A DNA stretch of 64,000 nucleotides from Escallonia rubra. Lineage: Eukaryota > Streptophyta > Magnoliopsida > Escalloniales > Escalloniaceae. The notes under the pieces are model-generated. The model had not been told where the DNA came from and did not search any database. It saw only the letters and a list, made by a program, of their open reading frames with translations. Location of the stretch: assembly GCA_033065855.1 (NCBI GenBank), contig JAVXUO010000409.1:90844-154843 (forward strand), written 5' to 3'. Each line of letters begins with the position of its first letter. Positions within the stretch are counted from its first letter, which is position 1. Made by a program: the position numbers and the translations under genes. Below are positions 1 through 12,188 of this stretch, piece after piece.

Positions 1-2110
1 AATATGTGATGTCTATCGTAGATCTACTAGTTGATTCAGAGTCTATACATGTTGTCACGTAATTTATGGATGAAAATGCTGGGTATAATTAAATATTTAT
101 TGACCAAGATGATTTACATAAAACTGTGTTTAGATGCCCATGTTGAATTAGAATATTTGAATGGGTGGTAATGCCTTTTGGTCTAAAAAAATGCTTGTGC
201 CACCTATCAAAGGGCAATCAACTTAATTTTCCACGACATGATCGGGAAATTTTTAGGAGTGTATATTGATGATGTGGTGGTCAAATCAAGTGACTATCAA
301 GAACACATACGGCATTTAGAGGATGCCTTTGTCAGGATGAGGTGACACGGGTTGAAAATGAACCCACTGAAGTGCGTCTTTGGCGTCTCGCAGGGAATTT
401 CTTAGGATTCCTAGTCCATAAAAAAAGAATCAAAATTGATAAGAACAAAGCTAAGGCCACCATTAATGCTAACCTCTTTCTATTAAGAAAGAGCTTCAGT
501 GTTTCCTTGGCCATGTTAATTTCTTACGTCGATTCATCAAAATTTTGGCAGGAAAAGCAAAGATTTTCTCAGCTTTGTTAGGGCTAAAAGGGGATTCCGA
601 GTATCGATGGGAACCAGAACATCCACAGGCTTTTCAAGCGATCAAAGACTATCTAATGAAGCCTCAAGTTCTGATGCCACCAAGAACCAGGAAGCCGTTG
701 CAGCTGTGGATTGCTAGCTTGACAGCTTGTTGTCCCAGGAAAACAATCGAGGCTAAGAGCAATCGATTCATTATTTCAACAAAAGTTTGAATGTAACAGA
801 GAAAAAGTATTCTAATGTGGAAAAATTATGTTTGACTCTATATTCTACTGCTGTTAATCTCAGACGCTATTGGCTGGCCTTTGAAGTGCTAATTATAACA
901 CGCACTGATTTAATAAAGTACATGTTGGCAAGACCAGTTCTGAGAGGAATGGGCAGGTGGATAGTAGCCTTAATAGAATATAGTTTAACGTATATTGCCC
1001 AAAAGGCTGTCACAGGCCAAGTATTGGCCGATTTTTTCATAGACCATCATAATGAGTATGCAAAAGAAGACGAACTTTAAATTCGTATCGTTCCTTGGAA
1101 AATAACAATCAATGGAGAGATCAAAAACAAGTGATGGGGGCTGGGGCTGGAGTGGTATTAATATCACCTGTAGGATTCATTCATCAGTTTGCGTTCTAAA
1201 TTACTCAAGATTGTTCAAATAATCAAGCTAAGTATGATGTGCTAATAGTCGTTTTGGAAAAATTGTTGGAGATGCATGTGATGAATGCACAAATTTTTTG
1301 GTGATTCTCAGCTAGTCGTAAAATAGTTGAACCGAGAATTTAAATATTGTGTGATAGGCTTAAATATGCATTTCAGTTATGCCATTTATTTATGAAGCAA
1401 ATTTCATGATGTTACTATAACACATATTCTCAGAATAGACAATAATAATGCCAACATCATGGCACAGTTGGCATCGGGATTGAAGGTTGCAGGAGGAGTT
1501 AATGAACATTAGGTTGAAGTATCAAAATAGCTACCAACTATTGGCGAAAAGTATAAATAAATCAAAATGGTTAACCCATTCGATTTGGTTCAAGATGATT
1601 GGAGGAGTCCAATTATTCAATTCATGCAAAACCCGCAGTCAAAGGTGGATAAGCGAATAAAGATGTGGGCGATCAAATATTTTATTTTAAATGAAGATTT
1701 GTTCTAAAGAACATCAGAAGGTTTAGCCTTATGGTGTTTAGGGCAGCAGGAAGCCATGCAAGTAATGTTTGAAGTACATGTAGGCATTTATAGGGCACAC
1801 CAATTGGGAATAAAGATGAGATGGTTAATTCGAAGGCATGGTCATTATCGGCCAACGATAATGGAGGATTGTATAAAATATGCAAAAAGTTACCAGGAAT
1901 GCCAGAAACATGGGCTATCCATCAGGCACCTTGTATTAATTTACAACTGGTGATACCATGGCCATTTCGTGGTTGGGCTGTGGACTTGATAGGACTGAAG
2001 CTAAGGCGATGACATAAGTTAATCAGGAAGATGTGGTGAATTTTATTAAGAAAAACATAATCCACCGATTTATATTACCTCAGATATTATCGACGTTTTC
2101 TATAGAAGTA
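1..2110 (+). mobile_element. Decayed Tat-like Ty3/gypsy pol (RT, RNase H, extra RNase H, integrase start)
   Basis: Remnant of a retrotransposon polyprotein entering from the left edge. Seen in order: reverse transcriptase with MPFGLKK near 170-190 and the catalytic VYIDDVVVKS at about 259-288; the RT thumb (NPLKCVFG, FLGFLV) at 360-420; RNase H from about 545 (WEPEHPQAFQAIKDYL) to 1080; a second RNase H-like segment at 1130-1345 (GAGAGVVLISP, GDSQLVV); and the integrase zinc-binding region plus start of the core at 1700-2010 (YAKSYQECQKH, WPFRGWAVDLIG). A second, archaeal-type RNase H between RNase H and integrase is characteristic of the Tat lineage. Many stops and frame changes break it and the integrase core fades near 2100, so it is dead. 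The antisense PMD frame that follows is probably part of the same element. Confidence 0.88.
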
Positions 2111-2229
2111 CTTCTCCTCTGTGTGGGAAGGTGTTGAACCGATTGATAAAACAACATTACACTAGCATGAGAGGCTAGAACTATGCATCATAAACAATAA
2201 AAGACCAAAATACTATTATAAAAAGGAAA

Positions 2230-3915
2230 CTGGTCAAAAATTAGAACAAACCTAAATAATAGGAAGTGTTCTTGAAATTAAAATAAAGTTGTTCATAACA
2301 CATCTTTGAAAGGAAAAAGAGCCATCTAAGTCTTTAAAGTATCTTGAATGGCCTTCTATTGATTTTCTGCCTAAGAGATAATTCGATTGGTAAAGGCAAT
2401 TTGAGATGCCACATTTGAACAATTTTGCAAGCGTTTAGCCAAATCCATGCCTTCCTGATAGATGGCGCTTTTCTGTTGCTTCAGGGCATTCTCTGGGTGA
2501 GTTAGGTAAGGTGCGCTGAATGAGCGTCGAGCTCTGCGACCATTTGTTGGATATCTTCTGAGATCCTTTGACTCTATGGCTTTTTCTCCCGAATTTGTTG
2601 GGTCAGGGTAGGAATTCCCTTTTCTGCTTCTGCTCTCTCAACCTTAATACTCATATCTTGGTTCCATGAAGATGACAAGAGAAGAATTTGTGGCCTCAAG
2701 GTAATTACCACTTCCTCCTGAGCCTTAGATAACATAGAATATTTATCAGTGTTAGCCCTAGGGTTGGATAACCTAGGCTTACATCTTGTTTTGATGATAA
2801 CTACACATTGATTATGTTCTAATGTGTGCTTTGTGTGAATGGTTATGAACTCACATGCAATGCACAAGGTGTCCTAAGGTCTTTTTAGGTCATAGTCATA
2901 AATATTCAAGCATCAAACCAAGACTATTTACATAATTGTAAAGATCAATCAATAATAACTTAGCCTATGCATTCTTTCTTGCTCTTTGACATTGGACTTG
3001 ATGAAGCTTCCATAGCATGTCACCATAGCTTTAAACTTCTTTGTCTTTAATCCATCTATCCAACTTCTCAAATCATTTAACTTAGAAGCAAGTTCTCGAT
3101 CAGTCGAGACATCTGTAAGATCACGAGCTAATAATTCTGGGAATGAAGCTAAGACAGCTTCAATAGCATGGTTTGATAGATTCCTGGTTGAGGGGGAGGC
3201 TACGTAAAATGGAGGCAGAGGTGCAGTGAAGGCATTGATAGCCTCGTATAACTCTTGAAACTTTAGATTGATGTCATCAAACACTAGCTAAGGAATGGGG
3301 GTTAACGTCTGAGTAGCTCTAGAAGAATCGACATGAGAGAGTAAAGAATAGATGATGGACGCTGTTTATTGCAACTTGAGGGAATATCCTTTATTGAAAA
3401 ACCAGAAGGCAGAAGTCCTTCAGGAAAAGTAGAAATCGATGGCACGTTGACAATAGTTTTAGAAACCCTTTCTGGAGGCGATGGAATAAATGGTTCGATG
3501 GTGTCCATGCGAGTAATTGAAGCATCATCGGGATGATCCTCATCAGAATCGATACCACCTTGTATATCCCATGTTACAGCTTCATCCGGTGAAAAAAAAT
3601 GATGAGTTGACTGAGTTTATGGTATACAATGAACAAATACAAATCGGGGACCTTTTACTAGTTGCGAAGACAAAGAAGACTTGGAAATTGGCTTAGTTCC
3701 AGCTTGATCATAGGACGCTTCGCCAATGCCACCAGAGAAAATGTCTGAAGTGGATTCATAACTTTCATTGGAAGGTTTTGGGAAATCAGCTTCAGAAGAG
3801 TCAGATGTGTTCTGTTGACAGAGGTTCTTTGGGCTTGTCTTGTTCCTTATTAAGATTGATGAACACCCTGCAAATTCTGAAAGCATTATAGGGTGATTAC
3901 AAGAATAAAGTCATG
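2230..3915 (-). pseudogene. C-terminal part of a broken plant-mobile-domain (PMD) reading frame
   Basis: Downstream half of the antisense frame that starts near 10690. It is separated from its upstream half by the hAT transposon at 3924-8146. Open stretches follow one another on the minus strand: 3617-3886 (Ser/Glu-rich), 3302-3508, 2949-3284 (helical, starting FDDINLKFQELYEAINAF) and a charged coiled-coil-like tail at 2330-2867 (EEVV, IREKK). The low-complexity Ser/Pro linker followed by a helical tail is what PMD proteins from transposons usually carry after the globular domain. Frames change and stops intervene, so no product is expected. I do not recognise a separate function for this part; the assignment rests on continuity with 8155-10690. 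Confidence 0.5.
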
Positions 3916-4149
3916 GATCAAATTAGAGATGTCAAAAGGGCTGGGCGGCCCGCGGGCTGGCCCGACCCGGCCCGGTTTTGGCCCGGGCTGGCCCGGCCCC
4001 GTGGATGAACAGTAGAGGCCCGCACACATAGGGCCTGGGGCCTGGGCCTGGACCAGGCCTGAAGAATCTGGAAAAACGGCCCGGCACGGCCCGTTTTTGG
4101 CCCGTTTTTGTCCGGGCTTGGCCCGGTCTGCGGCCCGGAATTTGGCCCT

Positions 4150-4911
4150 GTTTTGGCCCCACATTTTTTGAATCTTTTGCTTTTCCCCCCCTTTCTTCTC
4201 CCCCTTTTCCAAACTTCCACTTTTACCCCCCCAACAGCTATATAACGGCTAGTTTGGGGGGTATTTTAGTCTAACCTATATTTTTCAACTCCTTTACACT
4301 CTTACCCTCCCCAACAACTATAAACGGATAGTTTGTAGGGGTATTTTGGTCCTTTGTAAAGTTTCTAAAATCTATAAATTCACACCATTTCTCTCTAATT
4401 TTTCACACCAATCTTCTTACTCTCTTCTTATTCTCACAACAAGCTTTGCTACTATTTTCCTCTCCAATTACTACTCTTGCTAATTACTACTAGTATTTAC
4501 TAATTAGTACTCTTGTTTATTAATTACTAGTCTTGCTAAATTCTTTTTAATTACTAACTCTCTAATATTTGTTACTCGTTCATTCTTTTAATTACTACTA
4601 GTATTTCCTCACTAGTACTCTTTTTTATTAATTACTAGTCTTGCTAAATTCTTTTTAATTACTAACTCTCTAATATTTGTTACTCGTTCATTCTTTTAAT
4701 TGTTATTTCTTATTACTACTCTTATACTTGTGTATTTAGTTACTCTTACAAATTTTAGCGTGAAATATGGCTGGAATATTGAAGAAAATGAGGCGTGTAA
4801 CGTCATCACGAAAGAAATCATCATCATCGCAAGCACCACCACCAAGCGCTAGCGCCACGGCCATCACAAACACCAATCCAAGCACCAACACAACCATTCG
4901 TTCGTGGACGA
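4150..4911 (+). other. hAT 5' untranslated region with T-rich duplicated segment
   Basis: Pyrimidine- and AT-rich leader between the left subterminal repeats and the transposase. Two nearly identical segments follow each other (about 4520-4600 and 4630-4705, both containing ATTACTAGTCTTGC). The ATG at 4767 opens a 70-codon frame that ends just after the 4912 ATG in another frame. Confidence 0.5.
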
Positions 4912-7038
4912 ATGAGTACAGGCTCTATGATAGATACCCAAGCCAATTGGGAGTTCAATCAAAACATTCCAGATTTTGAATACACGCCTGATGAAGACCC
5001 CCCGCATTATAGTCAAGGACGCAGCTCGGTTGGCGAAGCTACTACTCAGTGGCATAATCTCAACCCTATGCCTGGTCATGATGAAGAAGGGCCGAGCAAT
5101 GCCTCTGATAACGTGCCAGAAGTCCAAAGGGGGAAAAAGAAGAAAGCCGAGTGTTGGAATCATTTCGACGTAATTACGGTGGACGACATCCGAAAAGCTC
5201 AATGTAAGTACTGTCTTAAATTATTTTCGACTGGTAGTGGTAATGGACATCTTAACAGGCATTACCCTCAGTGTGCACCTCGACAAGGCCACGTCGAACC
5301 TACCCAAACGCAATTATCTTTTGACGGTAAGTTATTTGTTTCTAATCAGCGAGAGCAAAGAGACGGTCTCGCTGAATTTGTTATTCATGATGAACAACCT
5401 TTTTCTTTTGCCGATAATCCTAAGTACTCTAGATATATGAACACATACGTCCAACCTTTGTACAAAAAGGTTACTAGAAACACAACTAGATCTGATGCAC
5501 TCCGACAGTACAAGGCTGCTAAAGCACGCCTTATCGATTATTTCGATAAATTTGACAGTAAAGTTAGTCTTACTTCTGATATTTGGCAATCTCCTTATAC
5601 TTTTGTTAGTTATTCTTGTGTGACCGCTCATTGGATTGATGCAGATTGGGTTATGCACAAGAGAATCATCGCTTTCGAGCACTTCCCTTATCCGCACGAT
5701 GGAATGAACATTGCTACTCTTATATTAAAAGCATGCAACACATTTAAAATTAAGGATAAGATTATGAGTGTTAGTTTTGATAATGCTTCTAATAATAAAG
5801 CTGATGTTGCAGCTTTGAAGGAGACGCTTCAACCTGTACTTCATGGTGAACTATTTCATGTTCGCTGTGTTTGTCACATTATTAATTTAATTGTTCAAGA
5901 TGGTTTAGCTGCTGCAGGAGATATTCTGCTCAAAATGAGGGGTATGACAGCGTATGTTAATGGCTCCAGTTTGAGGACATATCAATTGAAAATGTTGTGT
6001 TCTCAATATAATATGCCTCGCAGGAGAGCAGTTACAGATGTGGTCCACAGGTGGAACTCTACATACCACATGCTCTTACACATTCTGGCATACCAAGAAG
6101 TCTATACGCATTTTCTACTAACCCAGTTCCCAGACGGCTTGCCAACTCAGGAGGAATGGCAGATGGCCAAATACCTAGCTGAATTTTTGGAGGTATTCTA
6201 CACGTCTACCAATTTATTGTCTGGTACGTACTATCCCACCTCTCCTCTCGCTGTAATAGAAATTCTGAAGATGGCTACAATGTTAACAAAATGGAGATAT
6301 ATATGATCCTTTAGGGAAATAGTAGAAGTGATGGATCAAAAATTTAATAAATATTGGAGTAAACTGCCTGCTATTTTTACTGTGGCTACTTGTTTAGATC
6401 CTAGGTTAAAGTTGCATGGCGTGAACGCCTCGATACAAGAGATATCGAAATTAATGCGCTACACAGCAGAGGACACAACCTTGCGCACAGCAAAAGTGAG
6501 CAAGAGGTTTGAGGACTTGTTCAACCTCTATCGTAATTCTGCTGACGTGCGCGGGCGAGCTACATCATCATCCACTGCTGAGAGGTATTATGCGCCATAC
6601 CTTCAAGGCTTTGAACATCTAGTAGCAAGACAACTACCAGGTGAAGGTACTTCTAATTCGGGAGGTTCGTATAATTTTTCCTCTTTTAATGAGATTGGTG
6701 TATATGCAAATACTGATCATTATTCTGATTTATCAAGGCAAGAACAGGTTAATTTTAATTTGTTAAATTTTTGGAAACAAAATCAAAACATGTATAAAAC
6801 TTTATCCCAAATTGCACGGGATGTACTGCCAGTGCAAGCCTCCACGGTTGCTTCAGAGTCGGCATTTTCAGCAAGCGGGAGGGTTTTGGATGACAGGAGG
6901 AGTCGTCTTAACCCCGAGTCGCTCGAGCTATGTGTATGTTGGAAGGATTATCTTGATGCGAATTACCGCGAGCAAGATAAACCGATTGATGATAGGAAGA
7001 GCAGTGACTCGGATATTGAAATACTTCCGGATGATTAG
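4912..7038 (+). pseudogene. BED-type hAT transposase with one in-frame stop
   Basis: Transposase of the surrounding hAT element; it would bind the ends and catalyse cut-and-paste transposition in the nucleus. Counting from ATG 4912, a BED zinc finger lies at about 80-122 (C98, C101, H113/H117, C121). Catalytic aspartates are D223 (LTSDIW) and D290 (SFDNAS), with the CxxH pair C319/H322. Past 6328 come the DUF4413-like region (FNKYWSKLPAIF) and the C-terminal hATC dimerisation domain, with the SESAFSASGR motif carrying the catalytic glutamate. Frame is kept from 4912 to 7038 except for TGA at 6304-6306. A different-frame ATG at 4767 opens a Ser/Ala-rich leader, so the true N-terminus may lie upstream with a frameshift near 4910. 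As written it makes only a 464-residue truncated protein. Confidence 0.9.
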
Positions 7039-7180
7039 GTAATTTGTTTTTATTTTCCTCTTTTGATCCTTTTGGTTGACGTTGCAGATTTCTTGATCTT
7101 TGATTGCTGATATTTTGGATAGACATGCATTATTATTTTGATTGTTAGAGTTTTAAGAATAAATTTTTTCACAAAATATA

Positions 7181-7551
7181 CTCCCTCCGTCCCTTTTTAA
7201 GTGATCATATTTCCTTTTTGGGCCGTCCCACAAAAAGTGATCACTTCCAAATTAGGAAAGATTCTTTAGGTATTTTTACATATTTACCCTTTCTATACTT
7301 TTTTTATTCTATTTCTCTCACCACATTTAATTCTCTACCAACTCATTTTCTCTCTCATGGCCCACCACTTTACACTTTTTTATTCTATTTCTCTCTCCAC
7401 ATTTAACATTCTACCAATAAATTTTCTCTGCCATGGCCCACTCTCTTCTTCCCTTTCTCTAAAGGGTAAAATGGGAAAGACATAATATATAACCTAAATT
7501 CTTAATATACGTGCAAAATAAAATGAGTCATTTAAAAAGGGACGGAGGGAG
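7181..7551. mobile_element. Stowaway MITE inside the hAT element
   Basis: Termini CTCCCTCCGTCCC (left) and GGGACGGAGGGAG (right) are perfect inverted repeats, flanked by TA at 7179-7180 and 7552-7553, the Tc1/mariner-type Stowaway duplication. The interior is non-coding and AT-rich (CTCTCTCCACATTTAAC and similar). Interior sequence is shared with 11379-11748, 27888-28243 and 44457-44850. Confidence 0.93.
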
Positions 7552-7559
7552 TACTTTTT

Positions 7560-7940
7560 TTCCATATATATAAAATATTTTTTTACAAGCAAGATATATA
7601 TTTTTTCGTATATATAAAAAAATAGGTAACTTCGCCTGTTTGTTTACAAGCAGCCGGTCCCAAGCCCGGATAAAAGGAGGAGGGCCTATGAACACATTTA
7701 TTATTTTTCTATATAAATTGTTATGTGTTAAGATTTTATTAATAAAGCTCACCAAGAAGAGTATGAAAATGTTTAACATATAATAAAAAATATAACGGCT
7801 AACAAATATTATTATTATATACATACATACATATGTATATTACTTATAATGAAATAAAAGGATAAAGATTAGGTTCGTTAAATTGTGAATATTGCCTAGA
7901 GGCTAGAGATGACATTTAAAATTGAATAACAAGAAAAAAA
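7560..7940. other. AT-rich 3' non-coding part of the hAT element
   Basis: AT-rich sequence between the Stowaway and the right GC-rich subterminal array. No coding potential or repeat structure is seen beyond runs of TATA. Confidence 0.4.
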
Positions 7941-8154
7941 AATTTTTGGGCCCGGGCCTGGCCCAAGCCCGGCCCTAGATATTGGGCCTAGGGCCAGGGC
8001 CTGGACTGGGCCTAGGTTTCCCTTCGGCAGGCCCGGCCCGGCCCGGCCCGGTTGGCAGCCCCACTGGCCCGGCCCCGGCCCGGCCCCACAGCAGGCCCGA
8101 TGGGCTTGGGCTGGGCCGGCCCAAGCCCGGCCCTTTGACATCTCTAGATCAAAT

Positions 8155-10690
8155 GATAGGAAATGCAATAAAAGAAACCTTCAAAGGTCTCATCATAATT
8201 GCTGTAGCGAGTTCTTGAAGCCAGAGTTTTTCGCCTTTTAGAGAGCAACAATTTTTTGCGTTTGGCTCTTTGCACTCACCACGAGAGATTTGCTTTGAGT
8301 AGCTATAGTTTTGGTCTCCATAATTGAGGGGTTAACAATTGGTACTTGGACATCGAAATATGGTGGTAGGACACCAGTATGTAAATTAACGACTGTGGCT
8401 TTTCCTTTGTCAACTAAGGCTTTTAGCGCATCACCAATAGCACCAGAAGACGTCCATTTAGCACGACTGGGAGCAAGAAATATTGCAAGAACAAGAAAAC
8501 TTAGTGTAGTAGTTTCAGGAACAGATGAGGCAGTCTGGGCTGTCGATGAACTAGCTGAAGGCAAGACCATCCTCGAAGGAACTACCTCGATAGGATTTCT
8601 CAGCTTGGACTCTAGCCCTGGACCTACTGACTAAGTCGCTTGAGATGATGAAGAATGAACTTTGCTAGCGGGGCATTCTGATGATTTGTTCATTTTTCTA
8701 GTGACAAGTGGGGTGACATCTTCTTATCCTTCCTCAGTAAATCTTGATACCAAACTTCTATACCATCGTTTGGCGCATTGGTCTGAGCTGGCAGACTCTT
8801 GGTTTGTCGCGAAACATCATATACCATCTTTTTCTTTGTCTTTGTCCTTTGAGGGATGTCTTCAGCAATGGTCTTTCTCTTGCCCTTAGCAGAAGAAGCT
8901 TGGCTAGTCCTTTCACTTGAGGAAAAAATTCAAAGAGGTGTTAGAGTCAATTAAGAGCTAGGAGAAATAATATACACTAACGCTGACCATGGCCTTTGGC
9001 ATTATCAAGTGACAGGTTGATTAGATCGGTGGTGAGGACACAATTGGTACAGAGCATGTAGACCTTACTTTGGTACCATGATTCAAAGCTACTCATGCCC
9101 AAAGCGTCTAATTCAGAAAAATCCTTAATGAAAACCTTTGCATTGATTGATCCACGTTCCGATCGATTGTTTTGATGTGATTAACCGTCGACTATTCAAT
9201 CTTTCTCTAGGCTCGGTAAAAACGCCGTTGATAGAGATCGGAGCAGAGATCCATTGAATGAGCCTAAACTGATGGGCAAACTGAGAGGGGGATTTCTTGA
9301 ATGACCACCAACATGTAAAAGCCGCCCGCATAGAAAACTCACCCAAACGCTTCTGATAAATTCCTACCTTGCGGGAGCCATATCGGTCGTTAGGAAAGGG
9401 GGCAATTCCCTAAACCAAGCAGGGCCAAAAGACCGAGCAAGAAAAGGTTGGGGCTACAGTAAACTCAAAGAAAAAAAACGAAAAGCAGAATCCAAAGGTG
9501 TGAGAAACAATTTCACCCAAGGGCAATAGATGGCCATATGTGAGATAAGGGGAAACAATATGAGGGATTATTGGCATAAACACAGAAAAATAGGCGTGAA
9601 ACCACAATTGAACAAGCCAGAAAGAGACACCCACACTCTAATGGATCTTTTTTATAACCATGGTATACATCGCCTTATTAAGACTGCCTACAACTAAAGG
9701 AGCGAGGGCATACATTTTTCCATGGGCTAACATGATCGCTAAATCTGATGTATTCTTTACTAAGTGATAGACTCGCCACACATAATACATGTCTCGATAG
9801 CCAGATCCACAGGAAGACAACTAATTCGTTGATGTCCGACTGCTCAGTATTGCTATCATCCTTGTACCATCGATTGAAAACCTCTGAGTATTTTTGAGGT
9901 ACTGGAGAAGCTTCAAAAACTATACCAAAAGGATTATGATTAACTAAGACGTTAGCATTTTCACCGGTAGGCAGGAGCCCAGTTAGGGCAGATATATCCT
10001 AGATGGCAGGGGCCATCATCTTGGCCCTAAATATGAAGGCTTTGGTGGTGGTAGACCAAAAACATAAAGCTGCACCAAAAAGCCAACGATCTACTTTTTG
10101 AGGGGTGGGGGGTGGGGTTAGACATATAGATTAGCTCAAAAACCTTGAGCACACCATTGATCTGAGTAGAGGGCTGATAGTCGATCTACCCATGTTCCCC
10201 AATTGGGATGAAGGACAGTGGGCCACGATCGAATCGATAGGCTAGTGGCTGACCACCCAGCCCACTTCTAGTGGGGTTTCATAGAGCAACATGCTCTCCA
10301 AGTCGTCTAAAGATTACCCAAGCAGGGAGGTAGTCCCATCTCTAAATGGTCCTAGGAGTGTGGTTTAAGATTTTCAGAGCTTTTCTTAGCTCTGATCAAA
10401 ACACGGGGATGTATGGTAGTGACATGGTCCCTAAACATCTCAATACCCCATCGAGGATGAGCTGAAAAAGGAACATCGGTCTGTCATCGCCTTTAGGGAT
10501 CGATTTCTTCTTTCCCTTTGTTGATTAATGGAAGTATAGTCCGAAAAATCACTGGTACACAGGTGTAAAAGATAAGGATGAAAATGTAAGTGAGAGTGAA
10601 AGGAAGATTGATAAACGATGGGCACCTGTATGCGGAAAGAAAAAAGGATAATAACTGGACGGTTAAGGTTAATGCGTCATTCATGCTGAT
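8155..10690 (-). pseudogene. N-terminal part of a broken plant-mobile-domain (aminotransferase-like) protein
   Basis: Read on the minus strand from about 10690 downward, fragments in several frames spell a PMD protein (the domain of MAIN/MAIL-type proteins and of many plant transposons). Segments include DISALTGLLPTGEN near 9960-10010, a WxSRHVLC-type helix (VVFLWIWLSRH) near 9790-9820, a block ending in VSPWKNVCP near 9715, GVSFWLVQLWFHAYF at about 9590-9634, and HQFRLIQWISAPI near 9240-9280. A Ser/Thr-rich linker and an open stretch at 8238-8570 follow, then the hAT insertion. Stops and frame changes are frequent. Position and orientation fit the antisense extra ORF found in some Tat-lineage retrotransposons, downstream of pol at 1-2110. 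Host-gene origin is the alternative. Confidence 0.65.
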
Positions 10691-11378
10691 GCAATGACAA
10701 CTTATGACGGGTTCAGATGACGATGGAGGCAGTTTTATGATGGTTCAGGTTTCTATAGAACATGGGGCTTCATAACTGGTTTTGGCAACACATGGACAAA
10801 TCGCGTCAAATATATTTCACCGAGGTTGGTTCATTTGTCAATAAAAGAGAGAAAATTGATAGCAACAATTGTGGACGGTGACCAGACGATTTCTTTTTTA
10901 AAGAAATCAAAATAAGTGGATTGGAGCGAACGATTTTCAAGGATTGAAATTAAAGGAGGAAGAAGGATTATCCGACATCATCACTAACACACAACTCAAA
11001 CAAATGACTTACTTCAAGTCTTTATCTTTTATCTTTTCCTTCTTTCTTAGACATTTTGTGAATGACGTGTTCTTGCCTCTTACCGATAGAGGTCTTTTGT
11101 CTATTCATATCAATCAATTTGTTGGTACAAGTTACCATTAGTCTTGGGCGTGCGATATGTAATTTGACTATTTATTTATTCAGAGCTTCTATTTTCCCCG
11201 ACTATTCTTCATTTAAAGTTTCTCAGTTAGAGTAGTCCTCAGATCAAGGTAAAAAATGACACAAGATTAATTAGAGTTTACTACCAAGCGCGAACATAAC
11301 TTGAATATAAGTTCATAAAATGACTAATTCTTGCATTGAGGTCTAGTCTTTCTTGAAATGAAGTTATACAAAATGCTA
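10691..11378. other. Unassigned sequence upstream of the PMD frame
   Basis: No coding or repeat structure recognised. If the Tat interpretation is right, this is the 3' non-coding part of the element between the antisense ORF and its 3' LTR. Confidence 0.3.
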
Positions 11379-11748
11379 CTCCCTCCATTCCACATAAATT
11401 GATCAAAATTTTTTTGCACGTAGATCAAGGATTTAAGTCATAAATTATATATTTCCCATTATATCCTTCAGAGAGAGGAGGAGAAGAAAGTGGGTTAGAT
11501 GAGAGAAAATATGTTAGTGGAGTGTTAAATGTGGAGAGAGAAATAGAATAAAAAAGTGTAAGAAAGTGGGCTAGGAAAGAGAAAAATGAGTTAGTGGAGA
11601 ATTAAATGTGGAGAGAGAAATAAAAATAAAAATAAATATAAAAAGGGTATGTAAAAATACCTACATCATCTTTTTTAATTTGGAAAGTGAGTAATTTTTG
11701 TGGGACAATTCAAAAAGAAAATATGATCAATTTTTGGGACGGAAGGAG
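11379..11748. mobile_element. Stowaway MITE
   Basis: Left end CTCCCTCCATTCCACA and right end GGGACGGAAGGAG are imperfect inverted repeats flanked by TA (11377-11378 and 11749-11750). The interior matches the other Stowaway copies but in the opposite orientation (GTGGAGAGAGAAATAGAAT here). Confidence 0.88.
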
Positions 11749-11750
11749 TA

Positions 11751-12183
11751 TTACCTTACCGAAGAAGGTTTACATATATGACTTTGTTACTTACTCGACA
11801 TATGGAAGTGCCATTTCTCTTACCATGCCATGGTCAAGGCGGTTGCTTTAGCAAGGTCTAAATGCCAGCTTAATAGTCTTTGTTCTCCATCTTTTTCCGA
11901 AAGGATTATGTTGTAACCATAATGAGCGACGACCTCCCTGGACTCTAGGTTTGTAGAATCTCCCTTTTGGAAACCACATTGGGAAAGAGGATTTTAGTCC
12001 ATCAAGGAGAGTGCTCCTCCAAGAATGTATTGGAACATACGTTAAAGTCGTGAATGCATAATGTAAATAACTTATACAAAGATCAAATATGCAAATACAT
12101 CATGATATTTGATGTTTGGTGAACTAAAGAAAAGAGCAGATGTTGAGTTAGATGGGTTTGTTTTATTCAACTCTAGGTGTATG
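11751..12183. other. Unassigned sequence left of the solo LTR
   Basis: Non-coding. It is the left half of the target into which the solo LTR inserted; the right half resumes at 15946. Possibly the tail or LTR of the Tat-like element, but no terminal motif was found. Confidence 0.3.
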
Positions 12184-12188
12184 ACTTC

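Larger units (their letters stand above)
3924..8146 (+). mobile_element. hAT transposon, near-complete, with perfect 8-bp target duplication
   Basis: A 4,223-bp DNA transposon. Termini are inverted repeats beginning TAGAGATGTCAAA, left at 3924 and right ending 8146. It is flanked by the identical 8-bp duplication GATCAAAT at 3916-3923 and 8147-8154, the size expected of hAT. Subterminal regions (about 3940-4150 and 7945-8135) are dense GGCCCGG/GGGCC arrays, probably transposase-binding sites. The single gene (4912-7038) encodes a BED-hAT transposase with one in-frame stop. A Stowaway MITE (7181-7551) sits in the 3' part. The element interrupts the antisense PMD frame. The unmutated target duplication points to a fairly recent insertion. 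Confidence 0.93.

Noticed and set aside
3886..4220. Overlapping 100-codon frames on the minus strand rich in Gly/Pro/Arg
   Set aside because: They lie in the GGCCCGG subterminal array of the hAT element. Composition artefact.
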